64,000 nt of DNA, taken from Adiantum capillus-veneris. Its lineage: Eukaryota > Streptophyta > Polypodiopsida > Polypodiales > Pteridaceae. The DNA is taken from NCBI GenBank assembly GCA_014529385.2, contig CM043945.1, positions 152,619,741 to 152,683,740 on the forward strand, in the 5' to 3' direction. A model generated the notes under the pieces. That model was not told where the DNA came from, did no database searches, and worked only from the letters and a program-made list of their open reading frames with translations. A program made the position numbers and the translations under genes. This document shows, piece by piece, positions 30,299 to 43,312 of this stretch; position 1 is the first letter of the stretch; each line of letters starts with the position of its first letter.

Positions 30299-31455
30299 GT
30301 GTGTAGAAGAGTACCAACTATCAAGGAAATTCCAACCATTCTAAAAGGTTTGCATGAAGAAGCATGTGGTGGTCATTTTATCCAAGAGTTAACTGTGAAG
30401 AATATTTTGCTTGCAGGGTATGTTTGGCAAAGCTTGCATGTGGATGCCCAACATTGGTGTAAAAGCTGTCACAATTGTCAGGTAAATGGAAATAGAAGAT
30501 TTGTACATGGTCCAATGCAAATCGTGCTTGTAAATGGACCCTTTGAAAAGTGGGGCATTGATGCTATGGGTCCTTTTTCTAGAACAAAAAATGGTAAACT
30601 CTACATTCTAGTGGTTGTAGATTAAATGACTATGTGGGTAGAGGCTCAATGTGTGGCAAGGGTAAATGGAAAACAGTGAGCAAATTTGTCTACAGTAATA
30701 TTTGTTGCAGATTTGGCACACCTTTGCAGATTGTTTTTGATAATGGTCCAGGGTTCAGGAAGGGTTTACTCACGGAAGTTTGTGAAGAGCTTCACACTCT
30801 ACATCATCATAGCACACCCTACTACCCATAATCAAATGGTGTGGTAGAGAAGGCTAATGGTGTTATTGTAGGCATCATTAAAAAGATGGTGCAAAACGAG
30901 ACAAAGTTGTGGGACGACTTCTTGGATGGTGCCTTGTGGGCGTATCGAACCACATATAGGGAAGCCAAAAACTTCACACCATTTCACTTGGTCTATGGTC
31001 AAGAGGCCTTGCAGCCTATCGAGCTCAACATTCCAATCATGTGGCTTCATGAAAAAGGGGTACAAGATGATCAAGAAACATGGGAAGATTGACTTCTTAC
31101 CTTAGTGGAACTTGAGTGAAAAAGAGAAGCAACTTACGAGTGCTACAAGAGGAAAACTACACAAGAAAAGGAGAAGCTTGACAAGAAATTGAAGGACAAA
31201 GGCATCAATGAAGGAGATCTTGTGCTAAGGTATGACAATCGACTCAATAATTGTTTTGATGCCAAGTTGGAAACTAGATGGCAGGGTCCATACATAGTCA
31301 AAAAGGCTTTCAATTCAAGTTATTACCAGCTTATGGACTTGAATGGTAAAGAGCACTCCAGGAAGGTAAATGGGTATCGGCTAAAGCCCTACTTGAGTTT
31401 CCTTTCTACCAAAGGATCTACCAAAGAATTGTCAAAGAGCTACTATCTCATGTAA
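30299..31455 (+). pseudogene. Element 3 integrase
   Basis: Zinc finger HEEACGGHF...CKSCHNCQ, then WGIDAMGP (first Asp), FDNGPGFRKG (second Asp), NGVVEKANG (Glu), ALWAYRTTYREAKNFTPFHLVYG, and a C-terminal LRYDNRL...WQGPYIVKKAF. Stops occur at about 30623, 30829 and 31090. No chromodomain. Confidence 0.82.
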
Positions 31456-31622
31456 GGTTTGTTGCATGATGCATGTATGTAACTCAAGCCAAAGTGACAA
31501 GGAGCTACACAATGAAAATCTTATCAAGATACCAAGAATCACAGAGGACTCAGAACCACTCTCTTTGGAAAAGGTGCCTCATGATATTACATGAATGTAC
31601 CATCATCCTGGGGAAGGGCTAA

Positions 31623-34600
31623 TGATAGCCATTTTTCGACTCTTCGTAGTTTCCATAGTGAGCTACCTCACCCTACCAAAATCACACAAACACTGTGGCT
31701 ATCTTCATCCTTTCACTATACATAGGTGTGTGTGAGTTAGTGTACTTTTCCTATATCTCCTTAAAAACCCTCACTTAGCTAGTCACTGGGCTAGTTGAGC
31801 CAAATAGTTAAATAAAAATAAAACCCAAAATATATTATGGCCCTTTTGTATATAAGTATTTCATTGTATATAGGGCCTAAATACAAAAAAAAATAATTAT
31901 AATTATTATTGGCACTTATTTAAATATGTATGCCTAAGTGTATGTTATTACCTAAGTATGCTATGTAGATTTACTCACCATTACCATGATCTTTCTTATC
32001 ATGTATTCTATAAAACATCATTTCATGCAAGCTTCTCTTATTTTTGGTGTGAATCTACTCCAACGAAAAACCTCAACAAAAAGTACCTTTCACAATCAGT
32101 CATTGCCTTTCACTAAATTCTTATTTTCTATAGGTATTTTTTCTTATCTCTTGTAAATAAATATACATCAATAAAAACAAATGAGGGCTATATTCTCTAT
32201 ACTATTCTCTATATTTATATATATTTATTTATTTATTTTTTAAGTCTAAATTCTATGAATTATTTATATATACTAGCCTATTTTTTTCATCATATCCATA
32301 TATTATATTTATCCATAATCCACAACCATGCATATTTTCAAACTCTTAAGAATCTTTTAAGTCATTCTCTAATACAAGGAGGGGCTCACCTTTGGAGCCT
32401 TATGCAAATTCAACAAAAAGGAGGCCACTGAAAACTTTTTTTGTGAAAAAAACTAGGCTTTTTGGCAGGATTTTTTATATCCAACTCCACTCTGAATTTG
32501 AAGTGGTGGTTACAAGACAAAATGTGGACCAAGATCTAATAATCACCTCAAAATTTTTGATAATTTATGGAACTACCACCGTCTGCCCACTTTTTTCACA
32601 AGTAACACATAGTCTTCTCTCACCTCCTTTCCTACATCCACACACACACACACACACACACACATTTATCTCTATTTCTCACTTAAACAACCTTCATGGT
32701 TTTCTCTCACCCTCTTCACCATTAGCCTCCCCTCTCACACCCATAGCTCTCTTTTGAAACTCTACCTACATCCACCATCTCCATATCTCTCTCTATTATT
32801 CTCATATTACAATTTTTTTCTACCCCTTCAAGAATGCATAAAAAAATAGCAACCTAACCATACTTATTCTCTGCAAAATGGGGGGTTTTTATCAACGAAA
32901 CCGTCATTCTCTTTGAGGTGATTCAACTATTGGTGGCAGCATGAAAAGGAGAAGAAGAAGAATGGCAGTCACTTTCAACAATCTACGTAAGGGTGAGTCC
33001 AAGATTCAAGGATTCACTATCTCAAGGGTACACCCATCTCATTCACCCCTCGTTTCTCATCTTTCAAGTCATTTTACCTGTTGTAAATATAGCTTTTTCT
33101 AGTGATTGTTAACACTAATGGCTAGCCTACTAACACAATTACCCATTAACCCAACTCTAAAAAACAAGACATGTACATATAATAAAACTCTCTCTCTCTC
33201 CTCCCTTAAAACTTTACTTTCATTTTATCTACCATCAATAATGTATTCTCTTGAGCCCAAATCCATGATTCAAGCAGACAAAGAAGGTCCACAATGTTTT
33301 GATATTCAAAAAAAATCATAATTCTGATTTGTTAGCTTGTACATTAGGATTTTCAATAATCTTAATGAGGGTCTCCAACCTATAAATAGGCCCTCTCCTT
33401 CTTGTAAATCCATCTCCAAATTTTCACATAGCACCCCAATACTATACGCGTGAGGAGAGACTTAGGTGTAGCATGAGTCTTGCACTTGGTGAGAGAGAAG
33501 CTTTGATGCTACACACTGCAAGTGAGAGAGTGTAAGTGCACTATATAAAACCATTATTGTATATGCTCTTCAATTTTCAACAATTTGAGGTTTTGGTGCT
33601 TCAAAGGCGTGTCTACGGTTCTATAATTGTCGTCCTTCACATGCTGCGTGGTTTGGTGAGTGCAAGGTGACTCATATCTTTTAAGTTCCATCATTTGAGC
33701 GTGTTTGAGAAAGTGGTTAGTGTGTTTTCATTGCCAAGTTTCTTGTTCATTGTAAGAGAAATTTGTGGTGAGAGATTTCCCACACCCTAAGACAATGTGT
33801 GTGTGCTAGCAATGTTTACCATTCACTAATTGTTGGTTTATTTATACAAGCTCCCTGATAGTGTGATAAGTATATAGCCTTACCTTGCAAGTTGTCAATC
33901 ACATATTTGCACAAACTCCACTCCTCTGTCTCTTTATTCCCTTTGCTCTGACTCTCTCTTGTGCCATTTGGTGTGTGTCTTTTTGTGAGATTTCTTGTGT
34001 GCATATTGTAGCACCTCCTCTTGGTTGTCAAAAAATCTCTCTTGCATCCTAGTTCGCATCCCATAACTAGGCGATGCCACTATCTTGTTTGGGTTTGGCT
34101 GTGGGTTTGTTGTTGTGTTGTACTTGTGGTTGACCCAACCCCAACTGAGCAACATGGGAGCCTTGAGGGGTGTTTAGAGGTTGCCTCTCTTGTTGCCCGC
34201 CCCAAACGGACTCATTACAAAAGAGAAGAGAGGAGAGAAGAGAAAAAGGGCACAAAGCACTGGGTGCAATCTCGATTCTCCACCCATGCAAGAGTAAGCT
34301 TTTTCCTCTTGCACGTAGTTACTTGAAGATTTTTTGAATGCTCAAAATGATTACAAATTGTCCGCCTAGGAATACAGTGACCATATCTCATAATAATGAG
34401 CTTCTCAATAATACAATATCAGTAAACTTGGTATCCTTTTCCATATTCCACATACCAATTTTGATTTTCCACTTGTCCCTTGTAATAACATACATTTAAT
34501 ATTTTCGTTACGGACATTGCCTACACAGTACATGTAGTGGTGAAACGGAGGTCAAAGTGAGCCCGAATCAAAATTATGAAGCACCTAGCACTACAACTTT

Positions 34601-34700
34601 TCTCAAGTATCTATTGACCTCTTGACACACACCAAATCTCACCCAACTCAAAGTAAGTGAGCAAGGTGTTGTTGACGACTATGCCGCAGAGGACACAACC
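31623..34700 (+). repeat. Element 3 3' LTR (right boundary uncertain)
   Basis: It starts TGATAGCC directly after the polypurine tract. TATAAATAGG at 33381-33390 is a good promoter TATA box, followed by a CT-rich leader. A CA microsatellite lies at 32640-32663. There is no second LTR to compare, so the end is a guess. No coding content is seen. Confidence 0.55.
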
Positions 34701-36123
34701 TGTTCTAATATAAATTTTTGGAGTTGGGATTACATGAATGCACACACAGCTTGGAGATGGAGATGAATCTCAAGGAACATAACATAGAATGTATTACTAA
34801 GTGTGTGAATACAATATGAGATAGCCCCCTACTATGCTAACTAGTATACTTAATTTAATGATGGGAGTATATGCAAAGAAAGGGGGAAAAAAACCTCCTT
34901 GTGAGGGGAAAAAGTGCCCGACATTCCTAAGTGTGTTCAACACATCACTACCATATATTGGAGTAGGATCTCTATCCTGATTGACTTTGTTGTTGAGACA
35001 TCTTAATCTTGTGTCTATCTTGTTTCATTATTTTTGAACTTTTATACTATAAAAAATGGTTTTCTTTTGGCCTTATTTGCACAAACGTTCCTATCTTGCT
35101 ATAATCATTTGATGCAACATGAGGTGGTTTTGGTGTATAATGTCAAGCGGCTACCTACAACCTCCTAGGTAGCTATGGATGCCTTAATTACTTATTACCT
35201 TGATGATGGATTTTTGACCTTACAATAGAATCTTAATCCTATTGCACACACTCAGTTTGGACTTTTGTTGGTCTTTTATAACATTTTGTCATTGCATTTT
35301 CTAGCTAACTTTTGTCTTCTGTTTTATTCTTCTAAAAGGTCTAATCTACTAATCAACTGGCTTTCTAACTTCACCTTTGAAGTCCTACAAATCTATGATT
35401 GTGAACTTGGGTACTTGAAAGGAGGGTTTCGAGTTGTCTCTTTCTGAATTTATCTGGGTAATTGTGAAAGTCCGTAGAGCTATATTGTGCTCTTGGTAAA
35501 ATTTCTTGACATATTGCTTTATCTAGTATGCTACGGGATATCTGTGTGACCTTAACCTAGAGATCCATTTTTTGCTTAGGTTAAGTACTCCTAGTTCTTT
35601 TTACACTAAGATCTGGTAAAAACACTAAGACTTTTTGCTACCCTTGGTTCCAGTGGCCTATAGACAGCAGAAATAAGGATAATTTTTGTAGACAATTACT
35701 TTGGTTTGACACTGTGTGTGGCTCCAAGTATTATCAAAAAAATGATTTTTTTTGCCTCAAGAATATAAGAAGATAAAATGAAATGACTTTAATGGTTTCC
35801 TTAGACTATAAGTTAGGTTATAGATACTTGAAATCCAAAAAAAAATTATAGAAAAAAATGAATTGTATAGAGGAACATGGTTTTCTTTTATGTATAAATA
35901 TTACCTTTAGAAAAACAATACTAGGGTATTCTTTACGGTACATGTGAAACCTAAACAAGGATTAAGATCTTTATATTAGGATGATACATGGAAAGATTTT
36001 GTTGGCAATTTTGCCTTAGTAGCCATCTTGTTATGAATTCGGGTACTATATGTTATCTGGGAGTGTACGAGCCACTTGCCACCTCCCTAATGATCTGAAT
36101 GCAACTAAATCTTGCCTACTTGC
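34701..36123. other. Unassigned non-coding stretch
   Basis: AT-rich, with no ORF over 60 codons worth calling and no recognised repeat. It may belong to the element 3 LTR or be unrelated filler between insertions. Confidence 0.4.
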
Positions 36124-36175
36124 TGTCAAGAAGTGCGTAGTGTAGCTAGGAAAGCGCCCAGTCTCTGACTATAAG
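36124..36175 (-). repeat. Start of an element-2-like LTR
   Basis: TGTCAAGAAG...TAGCTAGGAA...GCGCCCAGTCTCTGACTATAAG resembles the first 55 bases of the element 2 LTR. It is cut by the chromovirus LTR at 36176, so its remainder was displaced or lost. Confidence 0.45.
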
Positions 36176-36645
36176 TGTCATAAATCTAATATCTAATCAA
36201 CCCAAATGATTTTCTCATATTAAACTAATCATTTCATGTGGGAGAATAAACAGGAACAATACATAGACATGTTCTTATGGATCCATCTCACACGACGCCA
36301 TGGTTAAAGGGGTCCAAATGAGACATGGTCTATCAAAGAGCAAGTCTAGCTAATGGAGCTTAAGGACCTTAGGGTCTTGGGGGGTTCACTATGTGTAAAA
36401 CTACCATATCACGTGCGTTCAAGACATGTTTGTAAAACCCCTTATCTGTGAATTTTGTTAGGAATATAATGTACCCTTTTCTTTTAAAATCTGTAAGTTT
36501 TTTTCAAATTTGAAAAAATAATGCCCTTCTGTATATATATTTCCTTAAGTTTCAAGAACTTTAAATACCCTTCTGTTGAACTCACATGATAGGTTACATT
36601 TTTATTAGGTGACCTCCCCGGGCTTAGGGTTAGCTTCATTAAAGA
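36176..36645 (+). repeat. Element 6 chromovirus 5' LTR, first part
   Basis: It starts TGTCATAAATCTAATATC, as the LTRs of elements 4 and 5 do. It is interrupted at 36372-36623 by a small insertion, then resumes (GGGTTAGCTTCATTAAAGA) until element 4 at 36646. It continues at 45241. Confidence 0.75.
36372..36623. mobile_element. Possible MITE (252 bp) with TTA target duplication
   Basis: A segment absent from the other chromovirus LTRs. The flanks are TTA at 36369-36371 and 36624-36626. Its ends GGGTCTTGGGGGGTTCAC and (complement) GCCCGGGGAGGTCACC are imperfect inverted repeats. The 3-base TTA duplication would fit PIF/Harbinger-type MITEs. The terminal similarity is modest. Confidence 0.45.
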
Positions 36646-38257
36646 TGCCATAAAATCTAATATCTAAAAAACCCCAAATTAGTTTTTCATAATAAACTGA
36701 TCATTTAATGTGGGAGAATAAATGGGAACAAGGGTTAGGGTATAGATATGTGCTGAATAGATCTATATCAATACGGGGCCAATGGTAAAGGGGGGCAAAT
36801 GAGAGATGGTCTAACAAAGAGCAAGTCTAACCAATGGAGCATAAATACCTTAGGGTTATCTTCATTGAAGACCTCCAATAGTTAGTGTTAAAAGTCCTTT
36901 GACCTTGGGTAAGCTAGGATAGTGCTTGAAGTGGGAACTTGGCCCAAGCTTGAGGTGCTTGTCATGCCAGATGAGCCTGAGGTGCTTGAGATGCTTGAGG
37001 TTCTTGAGATACTTGAGGTGCTTGATTATTGAGATGCTTGAGTTTCCAGTCATGCTTGCGATACTAGGGATGTACTTGAAGTGAAAACCCAACCCAAGCT
37101 TGAGGGTCGTAAGGGCCAAGCTTGTGGTGAGAACTAGGCCCAAGGTTGAGGGGCTTGAAATGGCACAAAAGTCAAAGTGAATCCCTACAAGGAGGGGGCG
37201 AGCCATGCAAGAAGGGGGGTGGTTGCTTGACCACTCTCTCTCCCAAAGGGCACCCCTTGCCCAAGAGACAAGTACGACACATGTCAAGCCCCTAGCTGGG
37301 TTACCCTCATGGTGTGCCTAAAGCTTATTGGTTGGGGTCTTCCAAGGGGTCCAATGATAATTTAGTGGAATTAATTAATTGTTTTAGCATTTATCAAGAC
37401 ATCTCTCTCAAAGGGGAAAGGGGAACACTTGTCCCAAGGCTACCCTTGTTGCTTGTTGGTATGACTCTTGCTTGTGATTGGCTAGGCCTGGAGGGTCCAA
37501 TGAGCTTCAAGCATGAGCTACAAGGGGGGTCGACCAAAGCAAGTAGGGGGGCTACTTAGGGGGTATACTCTCCCACACACACTTTCATTGTGAAGTGCAA
37601 AGTGCAATAGAACCCTCTGCTTCTCAAGCAAGTAGAGAGGTTGAGAGCCTACACCAACACTCTTAGCTATGGAATGCAATTCCAACCAAGATCCATGCTT
37701 CAATTGTTAAGCTTTCCATCTTCTCCATCTTCATTACTATGCTATTATGTATGCTAGCAAGAGGAGTGATGATAAGTGAGGAACTAATTATTTCTCCTAT
37801 GAAATGTTTCTTCTTCGTCTTCCCTACCCTCATTCCCTGCTAGCTCTCTCCACCTTTGAAGGCATTTGAGGTCTTGGGATTGAGGCTTGGGATAGTTAAT
37901 GCTTTCCACAAAGTTTATGTTATGCTCGTGTTTCATGAAGCTTTCCATATTCATTGCATCACCTAGGTTACAAGGAACACAAAGATTGTATTGTAACAAG
38001 TCTCTCTTGATGGGAGAAACCATAATACAAATGCCTATTGGAGGGGGGACCGGCTCCACATAAATCCGTTCCTCAATTGTTGTCATGTTCTCTAAATTCT
38101 CTCTCTTGCAAAAGTATTATTCATGCCAGGCTAACTAAGTGCTATGTTTATGTTTCTAACTTCGATTATGTTCACCCGCTATGCTCACAAAGTAGTTTCT
38201 CAAAAGTACTCTCTCTAATTTCCGCTACTCTTAAGTTAATAGGCCAATTCCATTACA
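36646..38257 (+). repeat. Element 4 5' LTR
   Basis: It runs from TGCCATAAAATC to ...CCATTACA. It contains runs of 'gatgcttgaggt(t/g)cttgag' short repeats at about 36925-37060. The G-run after CAAGAA is only six bases here (about 37196-37201). Confidence 0.85.
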
Positions 38258-38258
38258 T

Positions 38259-38276
38259 TGGTATCATAGCATTTGG
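38259..38276 (+). other. Element 4 primer-binding site (initiator tRNA-Met type)
   Basis: TGGTATCATAGCATTTGG, one base after the LTR. The relative element 5 has TGGTATCAGAGCATTTGG, which fits initiator tRNA-Met exactly in its first 12 bases. Confidence 0.8.
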
Positions 38277-38619
38277 TTTCTCTTTCTTGCTTAAGAAGAT
38301 AGGTCCTTAAGTATCCTATAAATGGTTGATTTTGTTAATTATATTAGGGTAAGTGGGACTAGAATCTATTATGGGTTTGTTGAGCCCACTATGTGGGATA
38401 TGGTGCACACCTCGGGAGCTTTGGACTTCAAAATGGAGTCTTTTTAGACTTACCTATGGCATTATTGCGACATAAGAAGTCCGAAAGGAGCTATCCCTGA
38501 GTACTCTGCAATATTAGACCTACTCCACTACTGTCTATAATTAACCACTTTGAGCCGTGGGTGTAGATACTTAAGAGACAATTTTCAAAGGCTAAGAGGA
38601 GTGCCAACTAAGGTTTTGA

Positions 38620-39890
38620 ATTGCCAAATCATACACTAAGTACTTACACAAATCTTGTTAACATGACTGACAATAACCAAGAGAGTAGAATGAAAATTAA
38701 TAAATTTGATTTTTCACATGAAGGTGCTAATGATGATACTTCCATGTTTGTCAATTATCTTGTTACTAGGTTGCAGCAAGCTATGGGCAACCCTGCTTTG
38801 TAAGCCAAAGTTACTCAATAGCTTCATACTTATGGGTTTTCCCTTCCTCTTCAAGAGGAGATAGAGCTTAGGAGGCCTCTTGAAGAGACCCCCAAAAGAA
38901 GACTCTCTCCCATACAAGACCAGGAATCGAAAGAGCAAGAGAGCAATGAAACTTTAAGTTACTCTAAAGATGTGGCTCCACAAAGACGGCGGTCTAGATG
39001 ATTGCCAACTCCTCCCAAGAGAAAAATATCAACACACATTCCTTCTCCTTGTCACCCCAAAAGGGAAGAGAGGAAACAAAGGAAGAAAAGGGCAAGAAAG
39101 AGGTCACCCTCTTCTCCTTCTTCTTCACCTTCCTCCTCTTCCAATGAAAGCTATGACTATTCTCGTAGAGAATACAAGAGAGGAGGACATCACAAATCAT
39201 ACCCTACATGGAGAAGGTCACAAAAGCTAAATAAGTTCAAAGAGGGAGGAAAGAGTGTCTCTTTTCTCACCTATGATGGCATCTTTGGTGCTACCGACAA
39301 TGTGTTGGCCTTCATCCAGCAATTTGATGCGTCCTTTGGAGATGAGGGCTTCAAAGAGTCCTCCAAGCTATGCCATGTAGCTATACCTTCTAAAAATCTG
39401 CTCGTCAATGATGGGCTAGCCTTTGTGGCAATGGTGAAGGCCCAAACACATGGAAAACTCTACGAGTTTCCATCATGAAGCAATTCCTTCCAAGCGATGC
39501 AAAGGACAAAGTGCTTACTGAATGGTGTAGCTTGAAGCTTCTCTCTCATGGCCGAAATACGTCAATTCTCAACGGTCTGGTTCTATCACTGAAGTAATCC
39601 ATCACACCATGGTTGCTTCATGCATCAATTTACAACAAGGGGCTAGATGGAATGTCAAGCCCATGGAAAACAAAGACAAAAATGATACAAAGGAGAAAAC
39701 CAATACTCGAAATTTTTCCCAGGGCACTTTCCAACAACAACAACAATCGGTCCAAGGAGAAGGGAGTTTATAAAGGAGAAAACAAACTCTCTCTTGAAGA
39801 GCTTGAATCTTTTTGCAACATAAGTGTTTTAAGTGTGGGGAACAAGGACATGGTTATCCTTCTTGTCCCAAGAAGAATGTTCGCAATGAA
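38620..39890 (+). pseudogene. Element 4 gag with zinc knuckle
   Basis: MTDNNQESRMKINKFDF..., VNYLVTRLQQAMGNPAL then TAA. A Lys/Arg/Ser-rich stretch (39000-39150), a gag core FIQQFDASFGDEGFKES, and the knuckle CFKCGEQGHGYPSC near 39830 follow. Stops lie near 38801, 38820 and 38998 and a frame change near 39480. Confidence 0.75.
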
Positions 39891-40580
39891 ACTCCTAGAG
39901 CTTCCACCATCGAAGCTCCAAAAGAGGATGATCGTTGCAAATGTGCACCTGTCTCCTATGCTTGGGGAAAGGTAAGAGAGCACGATGCCTTCATCTTATT
40001 TGACCCTGGCTCTACTCACAACTTCATATCAATGGAGTTGGCCACCAAGTTGGGCATTCAAGCTTTTGAGATGGGAGATGTTGTAATGATCGGCACTACT
40101 TTCAAGGGATAGCGAGCCTCCGTTACTCCCTTGATTGGGAAGCTAAGGATCCATGTCCAAAGCTATGTCGACAAAGAAAACTTTTTCATCTCTCCTCTCT
40201 AACATGAGGATGCTATCCTAGGGTCACCATGGTTTGATTGCATGGCTGCCAACTTGAAGTTCCCTGAAAGGAGAATCTACTTCATCTATAGGGGAAAGAA
40301 TATGTATATAGATGCTAGTGAGTGTGGTCATACTATACCACTTGTAAATCCTCCTGCTTTTGATAAATCAAGAAGATCTTAGTTTCTACATACATGATTT
40401 TTGTCAAAGAGTCTCTAAAAGATCCTAATGCTTCATCAAATGTAAATGGTAGGAATCAAGAAGAGTTTGACTTGTCTAATTTTCTACAAGGATTCCAAGA
40501 TGTGTTCATCGATGATATTCCTATAAACTTACCTCCAAAACGAGGGGATGATCGCCTTCGCATTGAGCTCCTTCCATGAA
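39891..40580 (+). pseudogene. Element 4 protease region
   Basis: Active-site segment FILFDPGSTHNFISMELATKLGIQ: DPG in place of DSG or DTG. The same DPG occurs in elements 5 and 6, so it is a family trait rather than a recent mutation. Stops near 40110 and 40200. Confidence 0.75.
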
Positions 40581-40599
40581 GCTTACCACCTTACAAGCC

Positions 40600-41820
40600 T
40601 CCCTATCGAGTTTCTCAAGCTCAAAAAGAGGATATCATGAGGCAAGTACAAGAACTAGTTGACAAAGGGATGGTGAGACCTAGCTCCTCTCCCTTTTGTT
40701 CTCTACTCCTTGTAGTGCAAAAGAAAGATGGAACATACCGTATGTGTGTGGACTATTGAGCACTAAACCATCTCACTATTAAAAAAAATTTATTGTGCCA
40801 CGTGTAGAAGATCTATTTGATAAGCTACAAGGCTCTACCTACTTCAGTAGGATTGACCTTAAAAGTGACTACCATCAAATAAGGATAGTGGATGAAGATA
40901 TCCTAAAGACCACGTTTCGCACAACATTTGGTTTTTATGAATATCTAGTCATGCCTTTTGGTTTGACTAATGCACTGGCCATGTTCAATCGTCTAATGGA
41001 GAGAATTTTTAGACCCTATCGCAAACTCACTGGAGTGTTCTTTGATGATATCATCATCTACTCCAAATCTTTGGAGGAACATAAGCAACATCTCCAAGTG
41101 ATTTTTCAAGCATTGAGGGAGAACAATATTTTTCTCAACCAAAAGAAAAGCAAATTTTTCCTTCAAGAGATTCAATACCTAGATCATATTATCTCTCAAG
41201 ATGATATTTTTATGGATCCATCAAAGTTAGAGGTAATAAAAGCATGGCCTAACCCAAGGAATCTACATGAGCTAAGAAGATTTTTGGTATGTGCTCATAA
41301 TATAGACGCTTCATAGCAAAATTCTCTCAAGTAGCAGGACCACTACTACATGAGTTAACTAAGAAGAACGTTAAGTATGTATGGACTGCTTAGAAGCAAA
41401 TTGATTTTGATAAGCTCAAAGAGAAACTTACTTCCCAACCAGTCCTCATGATTTTGGATCTCTCAAAACCATTTGACGTCCAATGTGATGCTTGTGGTGA
41501 TTGCCTTGGAGCAGTTTCTCTTCAATAAGGGCATGCCATAGCATATGAGATTTGAAGTCTCAATACGTATGAACGAGTCTTGGGTATTTATGAGAAGAGC
41601 TTTTAGCTATTCTACACGCCCTAGACACATGGAAACACTACTTATTGGGGACTCCATTCATTCTACCAACCGACCACCAAAGTCTCAAGTATTTCATGAC
41701 ACAAACCAAGCTTTCGGATTAACAAATGAGGTGGGCAAATTTTCTTTCGCAATTTAAGTTCCATATTTCTCACATTTTTTGTAAACACAATCAAGTGGCC
41801 GATGCATTTTCACGGTGACC
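40600..41820 (+). pseudogene. Element 4 reverse transcriptase and RNase H
   Basis: PPYRVSQAQ-type entry, KKDGTYRMCVDY with a stop after it, then IDLKSDYHQIRI, FGLTNALAMFNRLME and the intact catalytic box FFDDIIIYSKS (near 41040). IQYLDHIIS and the connection region lead into broken RNase H (41390-41820). Confidence 0.8.
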
Positions 41821-41866
41821 AAAAATTAATGCGGTATCTATAGCTACTCACAATGATCTATCTTCT

Positions 41867-42900
41867 ATGATAGATGAGTATGCTATTGACCCCGACTTTA
41901 GAGATATAATGCCAGCCCTTGCATTGGGGAAGAAAGAAGAACCATTCACCTTGCAGGATGGCTATCTTCTCCATGGGAATAGGCTATGTTTTACCCACTC
42001 TCTTTGTGAGAAAGTCATGTATGAATCTCATGCTCCTCCCTATGCGGACCATAGAGGCATTCAACCTACTCTTTGAGGAGTAGAGATGTACTTCTATTGG
42101 CCTACCATGAAATTAGACATACAAGAGTATGTTTCAAAATGTGTGGTATGCCAAAAAACCAAGTATGACAGAGGGAAGCAACCTGGATTACTCTAGCCAT
42201 TGTCAATCCCTAATTCACCATGGGAGAGTATATCCATGGATTTTATCTTTGAATTATCCAAGTCTATCCATGGGAATATGGATATTACTCAATAGGTTTA
42301 GCAAGCAAACACACTTTATTCCTGTCAAAAAGACTATTAAGGGACACCAAATGGCAACCCTCTTTATATCCCATATTTTCAAACACCATGGATTGCCAAC
42401 ATCCATCGTGTTAGATAGAAATCCTAGAATGACCAGTAATTTTTGGAAATGTCTTTTTGAAAATCTAGGAACAAGATTAAATTTCTCTTTGGCCTATCGC
42501 CCACAAACGGATGGCCAAAGTGAGATAGCCAATCTTACAATCCTCGATCTACTAAAAACCTATGTTACAGAAGTAGATCAACGCTCACACTCGAAAAGTA
42601 CTTACCTCTTGTAGAGTATGCCTACAAATTTACTGTACATATTTCTACGAGAAAAACACCTTTTGAGATCATAGAGGGAAGACCTAAAAGTCCCTTGCTA
42701 CTTAAAGTACATGGGAAGATCTTCACTGCCAATGAGTATAGCCGTGGCCTTCAAGAATCTTTTCATCAAAAGATTAAGGAGTCTATATCCATCTCTCAGC
42801 AAAGATAAAAATTTGTTGCTGACAAGCACAGAAGGGCCTTAACATTCAAGGAAAATGATTGGGTCTTACTTAAGTTTTCTAAGGCTCGATTAACGTAAAC
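41867..42900 (+). pseudogene. Element 4 integrase
   Basis: Zinc finger ESHAPPYADHRG...CVVCQK, the first Asp in SMDFIFEL, the second in VLDRNPRMTSNFW, and Glu in PQTDGQSEIANL. Several stops (near 42076, 42195, 42613). Confidence 0.78.
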
Positions 42901-43312
42901 GACGAGCAAAAATCCTACGGGCCATCAAAAGTATTATGCTAAGCTAGCAAAAAGATCTTATGGTCCTTTCCAAATCTTGAAACCTGTCAATGAGATGGAT
43001 TACCAACTCAAGTTTCCCAACCATTGGCTCATACACCATGATTTTCATGTGAGCCTACTAAATCCCTACAAAGGAGATCCACCAAGTGAAACAATTATTG
43101 AAGACCCTCCCGAAGTTGAAGACCAAGAAGAGGTGCTACAACCGGAAGCTATTCTTCGGCATGAAGACAAGGTACTACGACATGGTAAGATTATCCAACG
43201 GTGTCTTATTAAGTTCAAAAATTATCCTTTTGAAGATGCTGGATGGATGCAAGGAATAGAGATTAAGGATGGTATGAACCTTGTCAATTCTTACAATGCT
43301 ACATTAGAGTAA
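42901..43312 (+). pseudogene. Element 4 pol C-terminus with chromodomain
   Basis: QLKFPNHWLIHHDFHVSLLNPYKG is the usual segment before the chromodomain. It is followed by EAILRHEDKVLRHGKIIQ and CLIKFKNYPFEDAGW, a recognisable CHR domain. In chromoviruses this domain steers integration to particular chromatin. Confidence 0.78.

Larger units (their letters stand above)
26516..31622 (+). mobile_element. Element 3: decayed, 5'-truncated Tat-type Ty3/gypsy element
   Basis: Gag to integrase in plus orientation with many stops, the same domain order as element 1 including a second RNase H, and similar protein words throughout (GCY/FAF(K/R)VMPFGLTNAPTTFQRFMNMVFQ). The 5' LTR and leader are missing. 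The polypurine tract GGGGAAGGGCTAA (31610-31622) is followed by LTR start TGATAGCC. Integration target duplication cannot be found. Confidence 0.85.
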
